Source of the DNA: Candidatus Caldilinea saccharophila
GTDB taxonomy: Bacteria > Chloroflexota > Anaerolineae > Caldilineales > Caldilineaceae
Direction: 5' to 3'
DNA length: 64,000 nt
NCBI GenBank assembly: GCA_016710365.1
Contig: JADJVW010000004.1
Span: 62,001-126,000 of the forward strand
This document shows, piece by piece, positions 17,929 to 28,272 of this stretch. The position numbers were made by a program, and so were the translations under genes. The notes under the pieces are model-generated. The model was not told where the DNA came from, ran no database searches, and saw nothing but the letters and a program-made list of their open reading frames with translations. The first letter of the stretch is position 1, and each line of letters starts with the position of its first letter.

Positions 17929-19360
17929 TTAACCGCCTTCGGTTGGCTGATCAAGCACGCCGATCGGCGCGGGCGTCGGCGTGGGAAAGAGCGTCGAGAC
18001 TGACTCGGCAGGCATCGGTGTGGGAGCTTCTGCCGGCTGCTCTGGCTGGGCGATGGGTTCTGCAGCGGGCGCTTCCGGCTGGGCGATAGATTCTGGTGGG
18101 GCCGGCAACGCTGCGGCATCGGCGTTCAGCACCGAGGCATCGAGTTCTGTAATATCCGTGGCATAGGTCACGCCGGGCGGCAGCGCTGGGCACTTGGTTA
18201 CGTCTTTGCGGTAGGAGTCGACCATGGCCGGCGCGTCCCAGATGCCTTCGACGACGTTGCGGACGTGTCTGGGATCGGCAATACGCAGCACCGAGGCGCC
18301 TTCCGCGGTCGTGTAGCTTTGCAAATCGTAGAGCGTCAGCCCACTGGCGCGCACCGCGGCCGGGTCGAGCTGAATGCCCCAATTCAAGAGGTCGACGATC
18401 TCAAGTGGATTCAGATCGGTCGTCACCATACTCTGGAACGCGCTGTACAGCGGCAGGAAGTTGGCGAGCAGATTGGTGCGCTTCATCTGGTCGCGCAGCC
18501 CCCACAAGAATTCGCGCTGGCGCTGGTTGCGTCCGATATCGCTTTCCCGATAGCGCAGTCGCACGAACCAATAAGCCGTGTCGCCGTCCAACCACACGTC
18601 ACCGGCGGGCAGGGCAAAGTAATCCCACGCGTTGGTGGTCAGGTTGAAGACGGGTTCGTAAAAGGGGCAGTCGAGGTGCACGGTCACGCCGCCGATAGCA
18701 TTGACCACGTCGATAAAGCCATCCATGCGCACGCGCACCCAATGGTTGGTGGTAATGCCCAGGGTGCTGGCGAGCACTTGCGACATCAACGCCGCGCCCC
18801 CGCCGTTGGGACTCGCCTTTTCGCCGATAAAATCGACCTGATTGATGCGTCCCCACCCATACCCTGGAATCTGGACGTAGGTGTCGCGTGGGATGCTGAA
18901 GACTGCCACGCGCGAGTTGGCGCGGTCGACGCCGACGACCATGACCACGTCTGTGCGCCAACTTGTCCAGCCGGGGCGATGGTCGGTGCCAAGCAGCAAG
19001 TAGTTCTCGGTTTGGCTCCAATTGAAGGCAGGCCCGATCAGCGGGCAGCGGCGTCGGCACAAATTCGGCTGCCGGCGCCACGAGCAACGCGCCGATGCCG
19101 TTGGTGGCGGCGACTTGCGGGTAAAGGGTGCGGCTGATCGAGAAAGGGCGAATGGCCGGAGCAGGTGGGTTGTAATTACGAGCATCGACGCCGGGCAGCG
19201 GCTGGTGGGCGCCGGTAATATCGAGCGGAGGTTTGGGCGCCATCTCCTGCGCCGCTCTCTGCACGCCACGCGTCCCTTGAAAAACACCACCTGAACAAGA
19301 CGTCAAGACCAACGAAAAAATCAAAATGAAAGCAAGCAAACGCAAATGGCCTGGCAACAT
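17929..19360 (-). CDS. LytR-CpsA-Psr family protein (wall polymer transferase), with one frameshift
   Basis: Transfers lipid-linked wall or capsular polymers to peptidoglycan at the outer face of the membrane. A lipoprotein-type signal (LLAFILIFSLVLTSC) starts the chain. The LCP domain contains NYLLLGTDHRPG, TDVVMVVGVDR, VAVFSIPRDTYV and GRINQVDF, with the Arg and Asp residues that bind the pyrophosphate lipid. A Pro/Ala-rich tail with PTPTPAPIGV ends it. The frame shifts near 19043-19045: AEFVPTPLP in one frame continues as LIGPAFNWSQTENYLLLG in the other. Removing one G from GGG gives 476 residues. The ATG at 19360 has AGGAG upstream. A paralogue lies 232 bases upstream in the same orientation. 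Confidence 0.88.
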
Positions 19361-19592
19361 GCGAACCCTACTCCTGATGCAGAGGAATGGCAACCTACGC
19401 TGTTGTTCCATCACCTGCCGAAAACAAAACATCGCTCACGAGGCGTTTTTGCTAGCCCGTGAGCGACATTATACACCAGAGTGAGGCGTTTGATGGCAAT
19501 TCTCTGTTTTCGATGTGCGTGAGATGAGGCGCGTTTTGGATGCAGATGCAGCCAGAGTGCGACGCTGCTCAAGCTTCATGCTTGACGAAGCA

Positions 19593-20693
19593 CTAGGGAC
19601 ATTTCACCTCATCGCTCTCGTTGAATAACGCTGCTCGCTCAAACACCTGTTGCGCCGCGGCCGCGATTTCAGCCCAGTCGGCGTACCAGACCCACATCTG
19701 ACCGGCGTACCCGGCGGTGATCATGCTGGGGTCGTTGACGACAAAGCCGTGTACGTCGCCCTTCTCCAACTCCATCGCCATACGCACCAGTTTGACCGCG
19801 TCGATCAGGTTCAGGTCGGTCTGCACCGAACCTTGCATCGCCTGATAAATGGCAGGGATGCGCGGCAGCAGATTTTCATTCTGGATCTGTGTGCGGACAG
19901 CCCAGATGAAACGCTGCTGCCGCCGTTCGCGCTCCAAATCGCCGCCAATGCGACGGCTGCGCACGTAACTCAACGCTTCGCCGCCGGTCAGGCGATGCAA
20001 GCCAGCATCGAGCGCCAACGGGTCGCCGCCCTCGTCGTAGCCGTAAGGATCATATAGCGGGCAGTCTACGTCAACATCGACGCCGCCCATCGCATCGACG
20101 AGACGCTTGACGGATTCAAAGTCGACGCGCACATAATGATGGATCGGCACGCCGATTTTCTGCTCGATGACCTGGCCGAGCAATTGGGGGCCGCCGCCGT
20201 CCGGTTCATCCTGTTCGCCAAGATAGTCGATCACGTTGATCTTGTTGCCGCGATGGTTGGGTATTTGGTCGATGTAGAGGTCGCGCGGCATGGAGATGAC
20301 GCCAACGCGGTTGTTGGGCCGGTCGATAGCGACGATCATGATGACGTCGGTGCGCCAGTTTGGCATCTCTGGACGGCGGTCGCTGCCCAGCAAGAGGATA
20401 TTCGTCGTCTGCAGCAACGGCTGCGGGTCGTCAAGACTGAGCGCAGCTTCTGGCGTTGCGGCAACGGGCAGCGGTGACGGTGTGGGCGGCGCTTTAGTCG
20501 GCGCCAGCACGACCGGCGCTTGCGGCGCAGCCTGCACATCGCTCTGGACGGATTGCACGGCCAGGGGTGCGGCCGGGGCCGCGCTGGCGGTCGATCCACC
20601 GCAGCCGGCCAACGAAGTCGCCAGCAGGACGAACAGGAGGAAGGCGGAGAGTGATCGTTGCCACGAACTGTGGGGCTGAGCAAATCGTATCAT
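19593..20693 (-). CDS. LytR-CpsA-Psr family lipoprotein (second copy)
   Basis: A 366-residue lipoprotein (lipobox LATSLAGC near residue 30) with an intact LCP domain: NILLLGSDRRPEM, TDVIMIVAIDR, VGVISMPRDLYI, KINVIDYLGE and SYVRSRRIGGDLERERRQQ. It closely parallels the neighbouring LCP protein over the whole domain (for instance NWRTDVIMIV against SWRTDVVMVV), so the pair is a tandem duplication. A low-complexity Pro/Ala linker follows the lipobox. The ATG at 20693 is chosen for the AAGGA seven bases upstream. The likely role is attachment of polysaccharide made by the 12.7-15.8 kb genes, but that link is inferred. Confidence 0.92.
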   Translation of the reverse strand: MIRFAQPHSSWQRSLSAFLLFVLLATSLAGCGGSTASAAPAAPLAVQSVQSDVQAAPQAPVVLAPTKAPPTPSPLPVAATPEAALSLDDPQPLLQTTNILLLGSDRRPEMPNWRTDVIMIVAIDRPNNRVGVISMPRDLYIDQIPNHRGNKINVIDYLGEQDEPDGGGPQLLGQVIEQKIGVPIHHYVRVDFESVKRLVDAMGGVDVDVDCPLYDPYGYDEGGDPLALDAGLHRLTGGEALSYVRSRRIGGDLERERRQQRFIWAVRTQIQNENLLPRIPAIYQAMQGSVQTDLNLIDAVKLVRMAMELEKGDVHGFVVNDPSMITAGYAGQMWVWYADWAEIAAAAQQVFERAALFNESDEVKCP

Positions 20694-20760
20694 TGCTAGT
20701 CCTTGCATAAACGCGTATAGACTGGGTAACGTGGCCCTCCCCATTGCCGACTACTCTACA

Positions 20761-21351
20761 TCAGGTGGATAAGTTCTGCAATACCTCGAATAAATGTTCG
20801 CATAGCCTAAAATGCCAGCGATGTCCATGCCAGAATTCGTCCAGTGTGCGGTGGCCTGCGCGCGCATATTGCCATGCCTGATGCACCATCTCCAACGCGT
20901 CCGCGTCATGAACCAGCCGCGCCTCGGGGCTGGAAGTGGCGTCATACTCCGCCCACAGGGTCGCATAGTCATCGGCTGACGGCAGGTCCGCCAGGATAGC
21001 GGTCAGGGCGGCGGTTTCAGCGCTATGCTTGGCGGCAGAGCCGAGTAGCTGTGCGCTGCGTTTGGGCAGGTCGGTGATCACGCTTTCGGCCAGGTCGTGC
21101 AGGATCGCCAGCATGACGGCGCGGCCCGTGTCGATGGGCCGTTCCAACCCCGCGCGCTGCCAATCCGCATTGATGGCGCCCGCCAACGCCAGCGTCAGCA
21201 ACGCCACGCCGGTCGTGTGATCCGCCACTGATTCGCAGGACGTGACGCCGTTGAGTAGCCAGCCGGTGCGCGGCAACCGTTTGAGGATGCTCGCCTGCGC
21301 CAACAGGCTCAATACTGCCGAGTCAATTTGATCCTGGCTCTCTGTTGTCAT
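20761..21351 (-). CDS. HD-domain phosphohydrolase (YfbR-like)
   Basis: A 196-residue cytoplasmic HD-superfamily hydrolase. The metal ligands are visible: VADHTTG (His near 44), ILHDLAESV (His-Asp near 84) and LVHDADALEM (Asp near 148). This arrangement matches 5'-deoxynucleotidase/YfbR-like proteins, which dephosphorylate deoxynucleoside monophosphates, though general HD family members look alike. It stands 67 bases from the LCP gene on the same strand and has a direct-repeat region upstream. Activity is probable; substrate is inferred. Confidence 0.85.
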   Translation of the reverse strand: MTTESQDQIDSAVLSLLAQASILKRLPRTGWLLNGVTSCESVADHTTGVALLTLALAGAINADWQRAGLERPIDTGRAVMLAILHDLAESVITDLPKRSAQLLGSAAKHSAETAALTAILADLPSADDYATLWAEYDATSSPEARLVHDADALEMVHQAWQYARAGHRTLDEFWHGHRWHFRLCEHLFEVLQNLST

Positions 21352-21363
21352 AAGGATTAGTCG

Positions 21364-21480
21364 AGGAAAAGAGAATGCGTGATGCGTAACGGATTAATGC
21401 GTAACGTAATGCGTGATGCGTAATGCGTAATGCGTAATCGATCACACGCAACGTAATACGTATTACGCATCACGCATTAC
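21364..21480. repeat. Short degenerate repeats of the GTAATGCGTGATGCG type
   Basis: About 117 bases made of repeated units GCGTGATGCGTAAC, TAATGCGTAA and, inverted, TTACGCATCACGCATTAC. The last inverted unit overlaps the end of cinA. A related stretch at 45290-45378 carries the same words (CGTAATGCGTAATG, ATCACGCATTACG), so this is a dispersed intergenic repeat family. Confidence 0.7.
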
Positions 21481-22730
21481 ACTCGGTGCGTATCAAGCCA
21501 ACGATGCAGCGTCGCCAGCACTTGATTGCCGATGCGCACGTGGGTGAACTCGTCCTGGCCGCCAAACGCGATGTGAACAGTGGTGACTGCCTCATCGTCG
21601 GCGACGCCCAGCCAGGTTTCGCCGGGCGTGCGTCCAAAGACGCCTTCATCGACGCCACTTGTCCCGACTAGAGCGAGGCCAAGTGTAGCGCCGCTGACCT
21701 GCTTCAGCCAGGTTGCCGCTTGGCGGGCAAGCGTCTGGCGCGTTGCGGGATCAAGCGCATCGGCAGCGGTCAAACTTGCCAGCGCGTCGGGCAGAGCATC
21801 GTCGCCGGCGATGACTTGTTTCAGCAGCGGATTGTAGGTGGGCAGCGCCGCGTCCAGCCGCGCGGCTAAAGCGCCCTGGGTGTTGGTTTCCAACAAGGCC
21901 AGCGTGACGCCCGCCGCCTGCAGATGCTCCTCAAGCACGGTTTCATAGCTCTCGCCGGGCGTGGTCGAATAGATAAAGTCGCCAACTTGTTCACGCACCT
22001 CGGCTTCGAGTGCGTCGAGCATCTGTTCGGCGCTGGCGGCGTCTTCAGCGCGGGCGGCGATGCGAATATCGACCTGGCCGGTATGCGCGGCGAGACCCAC
22101 CGTGGGGTTGCTGCGCCGCAGCATTTCGCCAAGCTGGTGGTCGATGGTGCTCTCGCCGATGCCGAAGGTGCGCAGGATGCGCCGGCGCAACACGGCTGCG
22201 CTGCCGGTGTGCAGCCGCAGATAGGGCAGCACCGTGGCGGTCATCAGGTGTTTCATCTCGTGCGGCACGCCGGGCAGCGCAATCACCGCACAGCGCTCGG
22301 TTTCGACGATGAAGCCGGGCGCTGTGCCGACCGGATTTTCGATCAGGATCGCGCCGCGGGGAATCAATGCCTGCTGGCGGTTGTTGGCGGTCATGGGCGC
22401 GCCGAAGCGGGCAAAACGCTCGTGCAGCGTGGCGAGCGCGCCTTCGTGCAGCTCCAGCGGGTGGCCGGTGGCGTTGGCGATGGCGTCGCGCGTGATGTCG
22501 TCCACTGTCGGGCCGAGGCCGCCGGTGACAATGATCACGTCGCTGCGCGTCATGCCCAGCGCGATGACGCCGCGCAGCCGCGGCTCATTGTCGCCGACGG
22601 TGGTCTTGTAATAGAGGTTGACGCCCGCTTCGCGCAGTTGCTGCGCGATCCAGGCGGCATTGGTGTCGACGATGTCGCCGAGCAGGATTTCCGTGCCCGA
22701 CGTGACAATTTCAGCAGCAAGCGTTGGCAT
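21477..22730 (-). CDS. cinA: CinA-like protein with a degenerate C-terminal amidohydrolase domain
   Basis: CinA proteins combine an N-terminal MoaB/MogA-like domain with ADP-ribose pyrophosphatase activity and a C-terminal PncC-type NMN deamidase. The first domain is clear: AEIVTSGTEILLGDIVDTN at the start and VTGGLGPTVDDITRDAI near residues 68-84. The C-terminal domain keeps the fold (LGLALVGTSGVDEG, TWLGVAD) but the ES-x-TGG active-site motif is replaced by ETNTQG near 282-287, so the catalytic Ser and one Gly are missing. Deamidase activity is therefore doubtful. The length of 417 is normal. It starts 4 bases after the CpXC gene stop, so the two are co-transcribed. Confidence 0.9.
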   Translation of the reverse strand: MPTLAAEIVTSGTEILLGDIVDTNAAWIAQQLREAGVNLYYKTTVGDNEPRLRGVIALGMTRSDVIIVTGGLGPTVDDITRDAIANATGHPLELHEGALATLHERFARFGAPMTANNRQQALIPRGAILIENPVGTAPGFIVETERCAVIALPGVPHEMKHLMTATVLPYLRLHTGSAAVLRRRILRTFGIGESTIDHQLGEMLRRSNPTVGLAAHTGQVDIRIAARAEDAASAEQMLDALEAEVREQVGDFIYSTTPGESYETVLEEHLQAAGVTLALLETNTQGALAARLDAALPTYNPLLKQVIAGDDALPDALASLTAADALDPATRQTLARQAATWLKQVSGATLGLALVGTSGVDEGVFGRTPGETWLGVADDEAVTTVHIAFGGQDEFTHVRIGNQVLATLHRWLDTHRV

Positions 22731-22734
22731 GGGC

Positions 22735-24276
22735 TTACAGCATCAAGGCCGCTTGGCCGCGAATCGATTTGAGCCGATCTGCCACGTCGGCGCCCTGGCG
22801 TTGGCGGAAATCTTCCTCCAGTTGCTTGAGTGCTTCCAGGAAATCCCGGCTCAGGAGCGAGCGATTCTCTTCGAGCAGTTTGCGCCGCGCGCCCTGGTCC
22901 GCGGCATTGAGCAGGTCGTTGATCAGCCGCAGGTCAGGCGACATCTGCTCCTGCATGACTTCCATGGCCAGGTCATAAATCTTACGCAAGCGCCTGGCCG
23001 CGGCGGCTGCTTTATTCTGTTCGGCGCGCTGGACGCTGGCAGCCAGCAAGCCCAGGAAGTTTTCGTCGATCAAGTCGGCGTGCTCGCGAATCGCTGCTGC
23101 TGCATCGGGCGCTTCCAGCACTGCCTGCAGGATTTCTTGCGCCTGCGCGGCTGTATTCTGCTGCGTTGCTTGCTGTTGCTCCTGAATCAGCACGACTACT
23201 TCGCGCAGTTTTTCGAGATTCGCGCGTTCGACAGGATCGGTAGTCTGCTCCAGTTGTTCAGCACCGGCGAGCAGGAATTGGTAGTCAAGCATCGGCCCCC
23301 GCGACATGACGACGGAAGGGGCGACCTCATCGCCGTCAGGTTCGCGCCATGCATCGAGCAGAATGGCAAGCACCTGTTCGCGGGTCGAGCCGGGCTGAAT
23401 TTTGCGCACGACCTGTTCGACGCGGCCTTGCAGCGCCTTGATCTCGCGGCCGGCCTGGGTTTTTTCCAGCAGTGACTGGCGTAGCGCCTGGAACGCGACG
23501 ATACTTTCGCGATCGCCCTGGTTGCCAGAGAGCACCAGCAGGCGTTCGAGCAAGGCGAAGAACTGGCGGTCGATCAGCCCTGCGTAGCGTTCCAGCGCAA
23601 TATCAAATGCGCCAGCATCGTCGACAAGACTTGCCAGACTTTGGATTGCCGCGGCCTGGTCGCGCTGGCGGCGCAGCATCTCCGGCGTGACGCCCTGGAA
23701 CTCCCACAGCTTCTCGACAAAGCGGTTCCAGTCCATGTATTCCTTGGGTTGAAGCATATAGCCGCGCCGCGCCTCGGTGGGCAGGCGGCGCATCAGCGTC
23801 TGCGTCAGGTCGCCGATAATACGCTGGCGCTGCACGTCATCGACGCCGGTCGGCGGCACATAGACGCCAAGAAACTCATGCGCCGGGTCGTGCACCATCA
23901 ACGGCGCGCCCAACGCACCGCCGGCGCCGCACTGGGGACACATCGCCATATTTACCTGGCCGCCCAGAATCGCCGGCCCCAATTCGGGATTGACGCCGAG
24001 ATCGATGATGGTAAAGACGGGCACGGTATAGCGCGCGCCACAACTGGGGCATTGCACCTGCGCGCCCGTGGGCGGGAAAAGTAGGTCCTCGCCAGGACGA
24101 CCGCGACGTGCAGGTGCGGCCTCGGTGGGTGCATCAGTCGCTTCAGGTTGTGTTGGTTCGGGTGTGGTGGGCGCCGCGTCTGACTCGTCACGCCGGCGTG
24201 AAAACCCTTTGGGGAGTTCGATCCCGCCGCCAGTGGATGGTTGTTTATCTTGACCGGGCAGAAGAATTCCGCTCAT
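22735..24276 (-). CDS. CpXC zinc-ribbon protein of unknown function
   Basis: A 513-residue protein. Residues about 75-145 form a zinc ribbon with CPSCG and CPQCG pairs, matching the CpXC domain. The rest is long and helical, rich in Gln, Glu, Ala and Leu, with several likely coiled-coil stretches (for example QEQQQATQQNTAAQAQE near residue 370). The N-terminal 60 residues are disordered (Pro, Thr, Glu). The start at 24276 is a GGAATT-preceded ATG in MSGILLPGQDKQP. It is directly followed by cinA. Proteins of this kind occur mainly in Chloroflexota; I know of no assigned function. Confidence 0.7.
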   Translation of the reverse strand: MSGILLPGQDKQPSTGGGIELPKGFSRRRDESDAAPTTPEPTQPEATDAPTEAAPARRGRPGEDLLFPPTGAQVQCPSCGARYTVPVFTIIDLGVNPELGPAILGGQVNMAMCPQCGAGGALGAPLMVHDPAHEFLGVYVPPTGVDDVQRQRIIGDLTQTLMRRLPTEARRGYMLQPKEYMDWNRFVEKLWEFQGVTPEMLRRQRDQAAAIQSLASLVDDAGAFDIALERYAGLIDRQFFALLERLLVLSGNQGDRESIVAFQALRQSLLEKTQAGREIKALQGRVEQVVRKIQPGSTREQVLAILLDAWREPDGDEVAPSVVMSRGPMLDYQFLLAGAEQLEQTTDPVERANLEKLREVVVLIQEQQQATQQNTAAQAQEILQAVLEAPDAAAAIREHADLIDENFLGLLAASVQRAEQNKAAAAARRLRKIYDLAMEVMQEQMSPDLRLINDLLNAADQGARRKLLEENRSLLSRDFLEALKQLEEDFRQRQGADVADRLKSIRGQAALML

Positions 24277-24387
24277 AATTGATTTGATCCCTTATCTATC
24301 ATTCAAATTCGTGCGCTGTGCAATAAACTTCATTGTACCGCAATCGAGAACAGCGCCCAAAGAAGATGCGGTAGCTTGGGCAAGAAA

Positions 24388-24416
24388 TTGGTGAAATTCG
24401 TACTGTATTATACAAT
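24388..24416 (+). promoter_or_regulatory. Promoter of the phd-like/methyltransferase operon
   Basis: TTGGTG (24388-24393), 17 bases, TACAAT (24411-24416): a near-consensus sigma-70 promoter whose -10 ends 40 bases before the first start codon of the phd-like gene. Confidence 0.7.
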
Positions 24417-24432
24417 TTAGCTAATTCAGCTA
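24404..24432 (+). promoter_or_regulatory. Two palindromes over the -10 and start site, likely operator
   Basis: TGTATTATACA at 24404-24414 has perfect 5-base arms and covers the -10 box. TAGCT-AATTC-AGCTA at 24418-24432 is a second perfect palindrome just downstream. Phd/YefM proteins repress their own promoters through short palindromes with TGTA/TACA ends, so these are good operator candidates. Confidence 0.55.
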
Positions 24433-24456
24433 TGTCGACGCCTTTGGTCAACACTT

Positions 24457-24696
24457 ATGAAGACAAAAACGATTTCGTCCACCGATGCGCAGAATAACTT
24501 TGGTAGGGTTCTGGACGATGTTGTTCAGAATTCGGCTAAATATGTAGTGCAACGGCGCAATCAAGCACAAGCGATCGTGCTGAGCTTGGCAGAATTTGAG
24601 CGTCTGTTAGCCTCTCCCGAGATCGAACGTATGCAAGTTGGGAGAGTGATTCGTGAATTGACGCCCGTATACGATCTCGGTAGAGAGGTGAAATAG
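24457..24696 (+). CDS. Phd/YefM-family antitoxin-like DNA-binding protein
   Basis: A 79-residue protein with the Phd/YefM N-terminal fold: ISSTDAQNNFGRVLDDVVQ followed by YVVQRRNQAQAIVLSLAEFERL. Family members bind DNA as dimers and neutralise a toxin with their C-terminal tail. No RelE, Doc or PIN toxin follows; instead a DNA methyltransferase starts four bases downstream. A promoter and two palindromes upstream suggest autoregulation. It may act here as a transcription regulator of a restriction-modification operon, in place of the usual C protein; this is inference. It could also be an orphan antitoxin. Confidence 0.85.
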   Translation: MKTKTISSTDAQNNFGRVLDDVVQNSAKYVVQRRNQAQAIVLSLAEFERLLASPEIERMQVGRVIRELTPVYDLGREVK

Positions 24697-24700
24697 AACT

Positions 24701-25657
24701 ATGGCATCTCATCCAGACTCAGGAGCACTTGCTGAACAATTTGCCTGCGGATATGAATTCGCCGCGTTCGGGACAACCCTCCGTGTGCACGCTGACTGTT
24801 TTGAATGGATGTCTAGCATACAAGAGGCCAGTATTCATGCAATCGTGACGGATCCGCCCTATGGCGTCAAGGAATATGATTTCGACCAGTTACAGAAGCG
24901 GTCGAACGGTGATGGTGGGATATGGCGCATCCCGCCGTCCTTTGATGGCAATGAGCGCTCGCCGCTGCCAAGATTCACTGCACTATCTGATGAGGATCGG
25001 CTTCGTCTGCAAGAGTTCTTCGAGACATGGGGACGACTGGCCTTGCGTGGTTTGCGGCCGGGCGGACACCTGTTCCTGGCTTCCAATACATTCCTCTCTC
25101 AAATGGTCTTTGGCGCGCTCGTCAGGAGCGGCCTAGAGTTCCGTGGTGAGATAATCCGCCTAGTCAGGACGTTACGCGGTGGTGATCGGCCGAAAAACGC
25201 CGAGCAGGAGTTTGAAGATGTCTGTTCCATGCCACGCGGTTGTTATGAGCCATGGGGATTGTTCAGAAAACCCATGCCGCCTAGGATGACGGTAGCCGAG
25301 TGTCTCCGCACGTATGAAACTGGTGGTCTGCGTCGCAAAGCTGATGGTCGTCCTTTTGAGGATGTCATCAGCAGCGAACGCACCCCACAACGCGAACGCG
25401 AAATTGCTGGTCACCCAAGCCTGAAACCTCAGTCTTTTCTGCGCAATATCGTTTATGCATCACTGCCGCTAGGACGCGGGGTTGTCCTTGATCCATTCAT
25501 GGGATCGGGGTCCACCATTGCCGCTGCTGAAGCAATTGGCTATCAGTCGATCGGCGTCGAACGTCATGCCGATTACTTTGCCATGAGTCGTGAAGCGATT
25601 CCGAAGTTGGCTCAATTAACAGTCCGAGAAGATCAACTGGAACTCATGTCATTGTAA
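24701..25657 (+). CDS. Site-specific DNA methyltransferase (beta-type order, N4-cytosine or N6-adenine)
   Basis: A 318-residue exocyclic amino DNA methyltransferase. Motif IV DPPYG is at residues 51-55, preceded by IVTDPP. The AdoMet-binding motif I, DPFMGSGST, is near 264-272, so the order IV then I marks the beta class. The variable part between them should contain the target recognition domain. N6-adenine and N4-cytosine enzymes both carry DPPY, so the base cannot be decided. A PD-(D/E)XK protein is encoded convergently 47 bases downstream, making a type II restriction-modification pair. Base composition is visibly less GC-rich than the neighbours, which suggests acquisition by transfer. 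Confidence 0.92.
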   Translation: MASHPDSGALAEQFACGYEFAAFGTTLRVHADCFEWMSSIQEASIHAIVTDPPYGVKEYDFDQLQKRSNGDGGIWRIPPSFDGNERSPLPRFTALSDEDRLRLQEFFETWGRLALRGLRPGGHLFLASNTFLSQMVFGALVRSGLEFRGEIIRLVRTLRGGDRPKNAEQEFEDVCSMPRGCYEPWGLFRKPMPPRMTVAECLRTYETGGLRRKADGRPFEDVISSERTPQREREIAGHPSLKPQSFLRNIVYASLPLGRGVVLDPFMGSGSTIAAAEAIGYQSIGVERHADYFAMSREAIPKLAQLTVREDQLELMSL

Positions 25658-25704
25658 CACTCGATAAACCCAGTTGCTTTTCATTTTCTTCACACCTCGC
25701 TGAT

Positions 25705-26286
25705 TCACGCTGCCGTAATCGTGCGTCGGCTTGTGGCCGATCTGCCGGAAAAGGTCCAATCTTCCAGATCGAGTTTGGCAGCATAAACTCCCAGGAATTG
25801 GAAGGGCTTCGGCCCAATGTCCCACTGATCATCATTCGCTGTGTTGCTGTCAAAATGAAAGACCATTAACCAGACTGCCTCCGGGTTATGGCCTTGCCAC
25901 CCGCTTGCATGCCGAGACCCTTTTACCTCAACGCCCTCAGTAGAGTATTGCACTGCGTCGCCTGAAAACGTTGTACTGGGAATTAGGTCGGGATGGCCGT
26001 TGTGGTAGCGGTTCTTCACGAGACTATCGCAGTAACGTGGGATCGTCATATTCATGAATTCGCCGACGATACTGCTGAAATTGGCGGGCATCAAGAAGCT
26101 CTCCAGGCGAGGAATTGACTTCGTGTGAAGTTGTTGATTGACAAAACCAAGGAACTCAACGAAGTCATTCATTGCATTGTGAATTTCTTCCATTTTCAAT
26201 CCGTAAGGTAGCTGGCATTGAGGGTTGAAGTATGCCTCGGCGACCTTCTTGGGGAAACAAGCCTGTTCTTCCGTAGATTGTGTCAT
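25705..26286 (-). CDS. Probable type II restriction endonuclease, PD-(D/E)XK type
   Basis: A 193-residue protein with a plausible nuclease core: HPDLIP (Asp near residue 100) and, about 20 residues later, VEVKGSRH (Glu 120 and Lys 122). An upstream Glu in IVGEFMNM may complete the metal site. This is the classical PD-x(n)-ExK layout of restriction enzymes. The convergent methyltransferase 47 bases away supports the call. I do not recognise the specific family or its target. ATG at 26286 is preferred over a TTG at 26292. Its lack of a clear Shine-Dalgarno site and its own separate promoter could delay its appearance after transfer to a new host. Confidence 0.7.
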   Translation of the reverse strand: MTQSTEEQACFPKKVAEAYFNPQCQLPYGLKMEEIHNAMNDFVEFLGFVNQQLHTKSIPRLESFLMPANFSSIVGEFMNMTIPRYCDSLVKNRYHNGHPDLIPSTTFSGDAVQYSTEGVEVKGSRHASGWQGHNPEAVWLMVFHFDSNTANDDQWDIGPKPFQFLGVYAAKLDLEDWTFSGRSATSRRTITAA

Positions 26287-26310
26287 CGACAAGGTGTGAT
26301 CTCAATCTGA

Positions 26311-26366
26311 GTTGAGACCGCAAGGGGTAAGCAGAAGCTTCTAGCCCCTTGCGGTCTACGTTCAAC
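26311..26366. terminator. Hairpin terminator after fucI
   Basis: AGACCGCAAGGGG (26315-26327) pairs perfectly with CCCCTTGCGGTCT (26345-26357), with outer arms GTTGAG and TTCAAC extending it. It directly abuts the fucI stop codon and separates fucI from the restriction gene. Confidence 0.75.
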
Positions 26367-28163
<1,797 letters not shown>

Positions 28164-28272
28164 GATTTTTTGCTCCAACTCTTTGAAAATAAACGAATTG
28201 TGAATTATGAATGGTGGATTACGAATCATGCCACGCCAGGCGGACAAGGCGACGCACTTCATACTTCACCAT

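Noticed and set aside
18265..19137. 290-codon plus-strand frame over the LCP gene
   Set aside because: Shadow frame; the LCP motifs lie on the minus strand.
24457..24696. Classical toxin-antitoxin pair
   Set aside because: Only the antitoxin-like half is present; the next gene is a methyltransferase, not a toxin.
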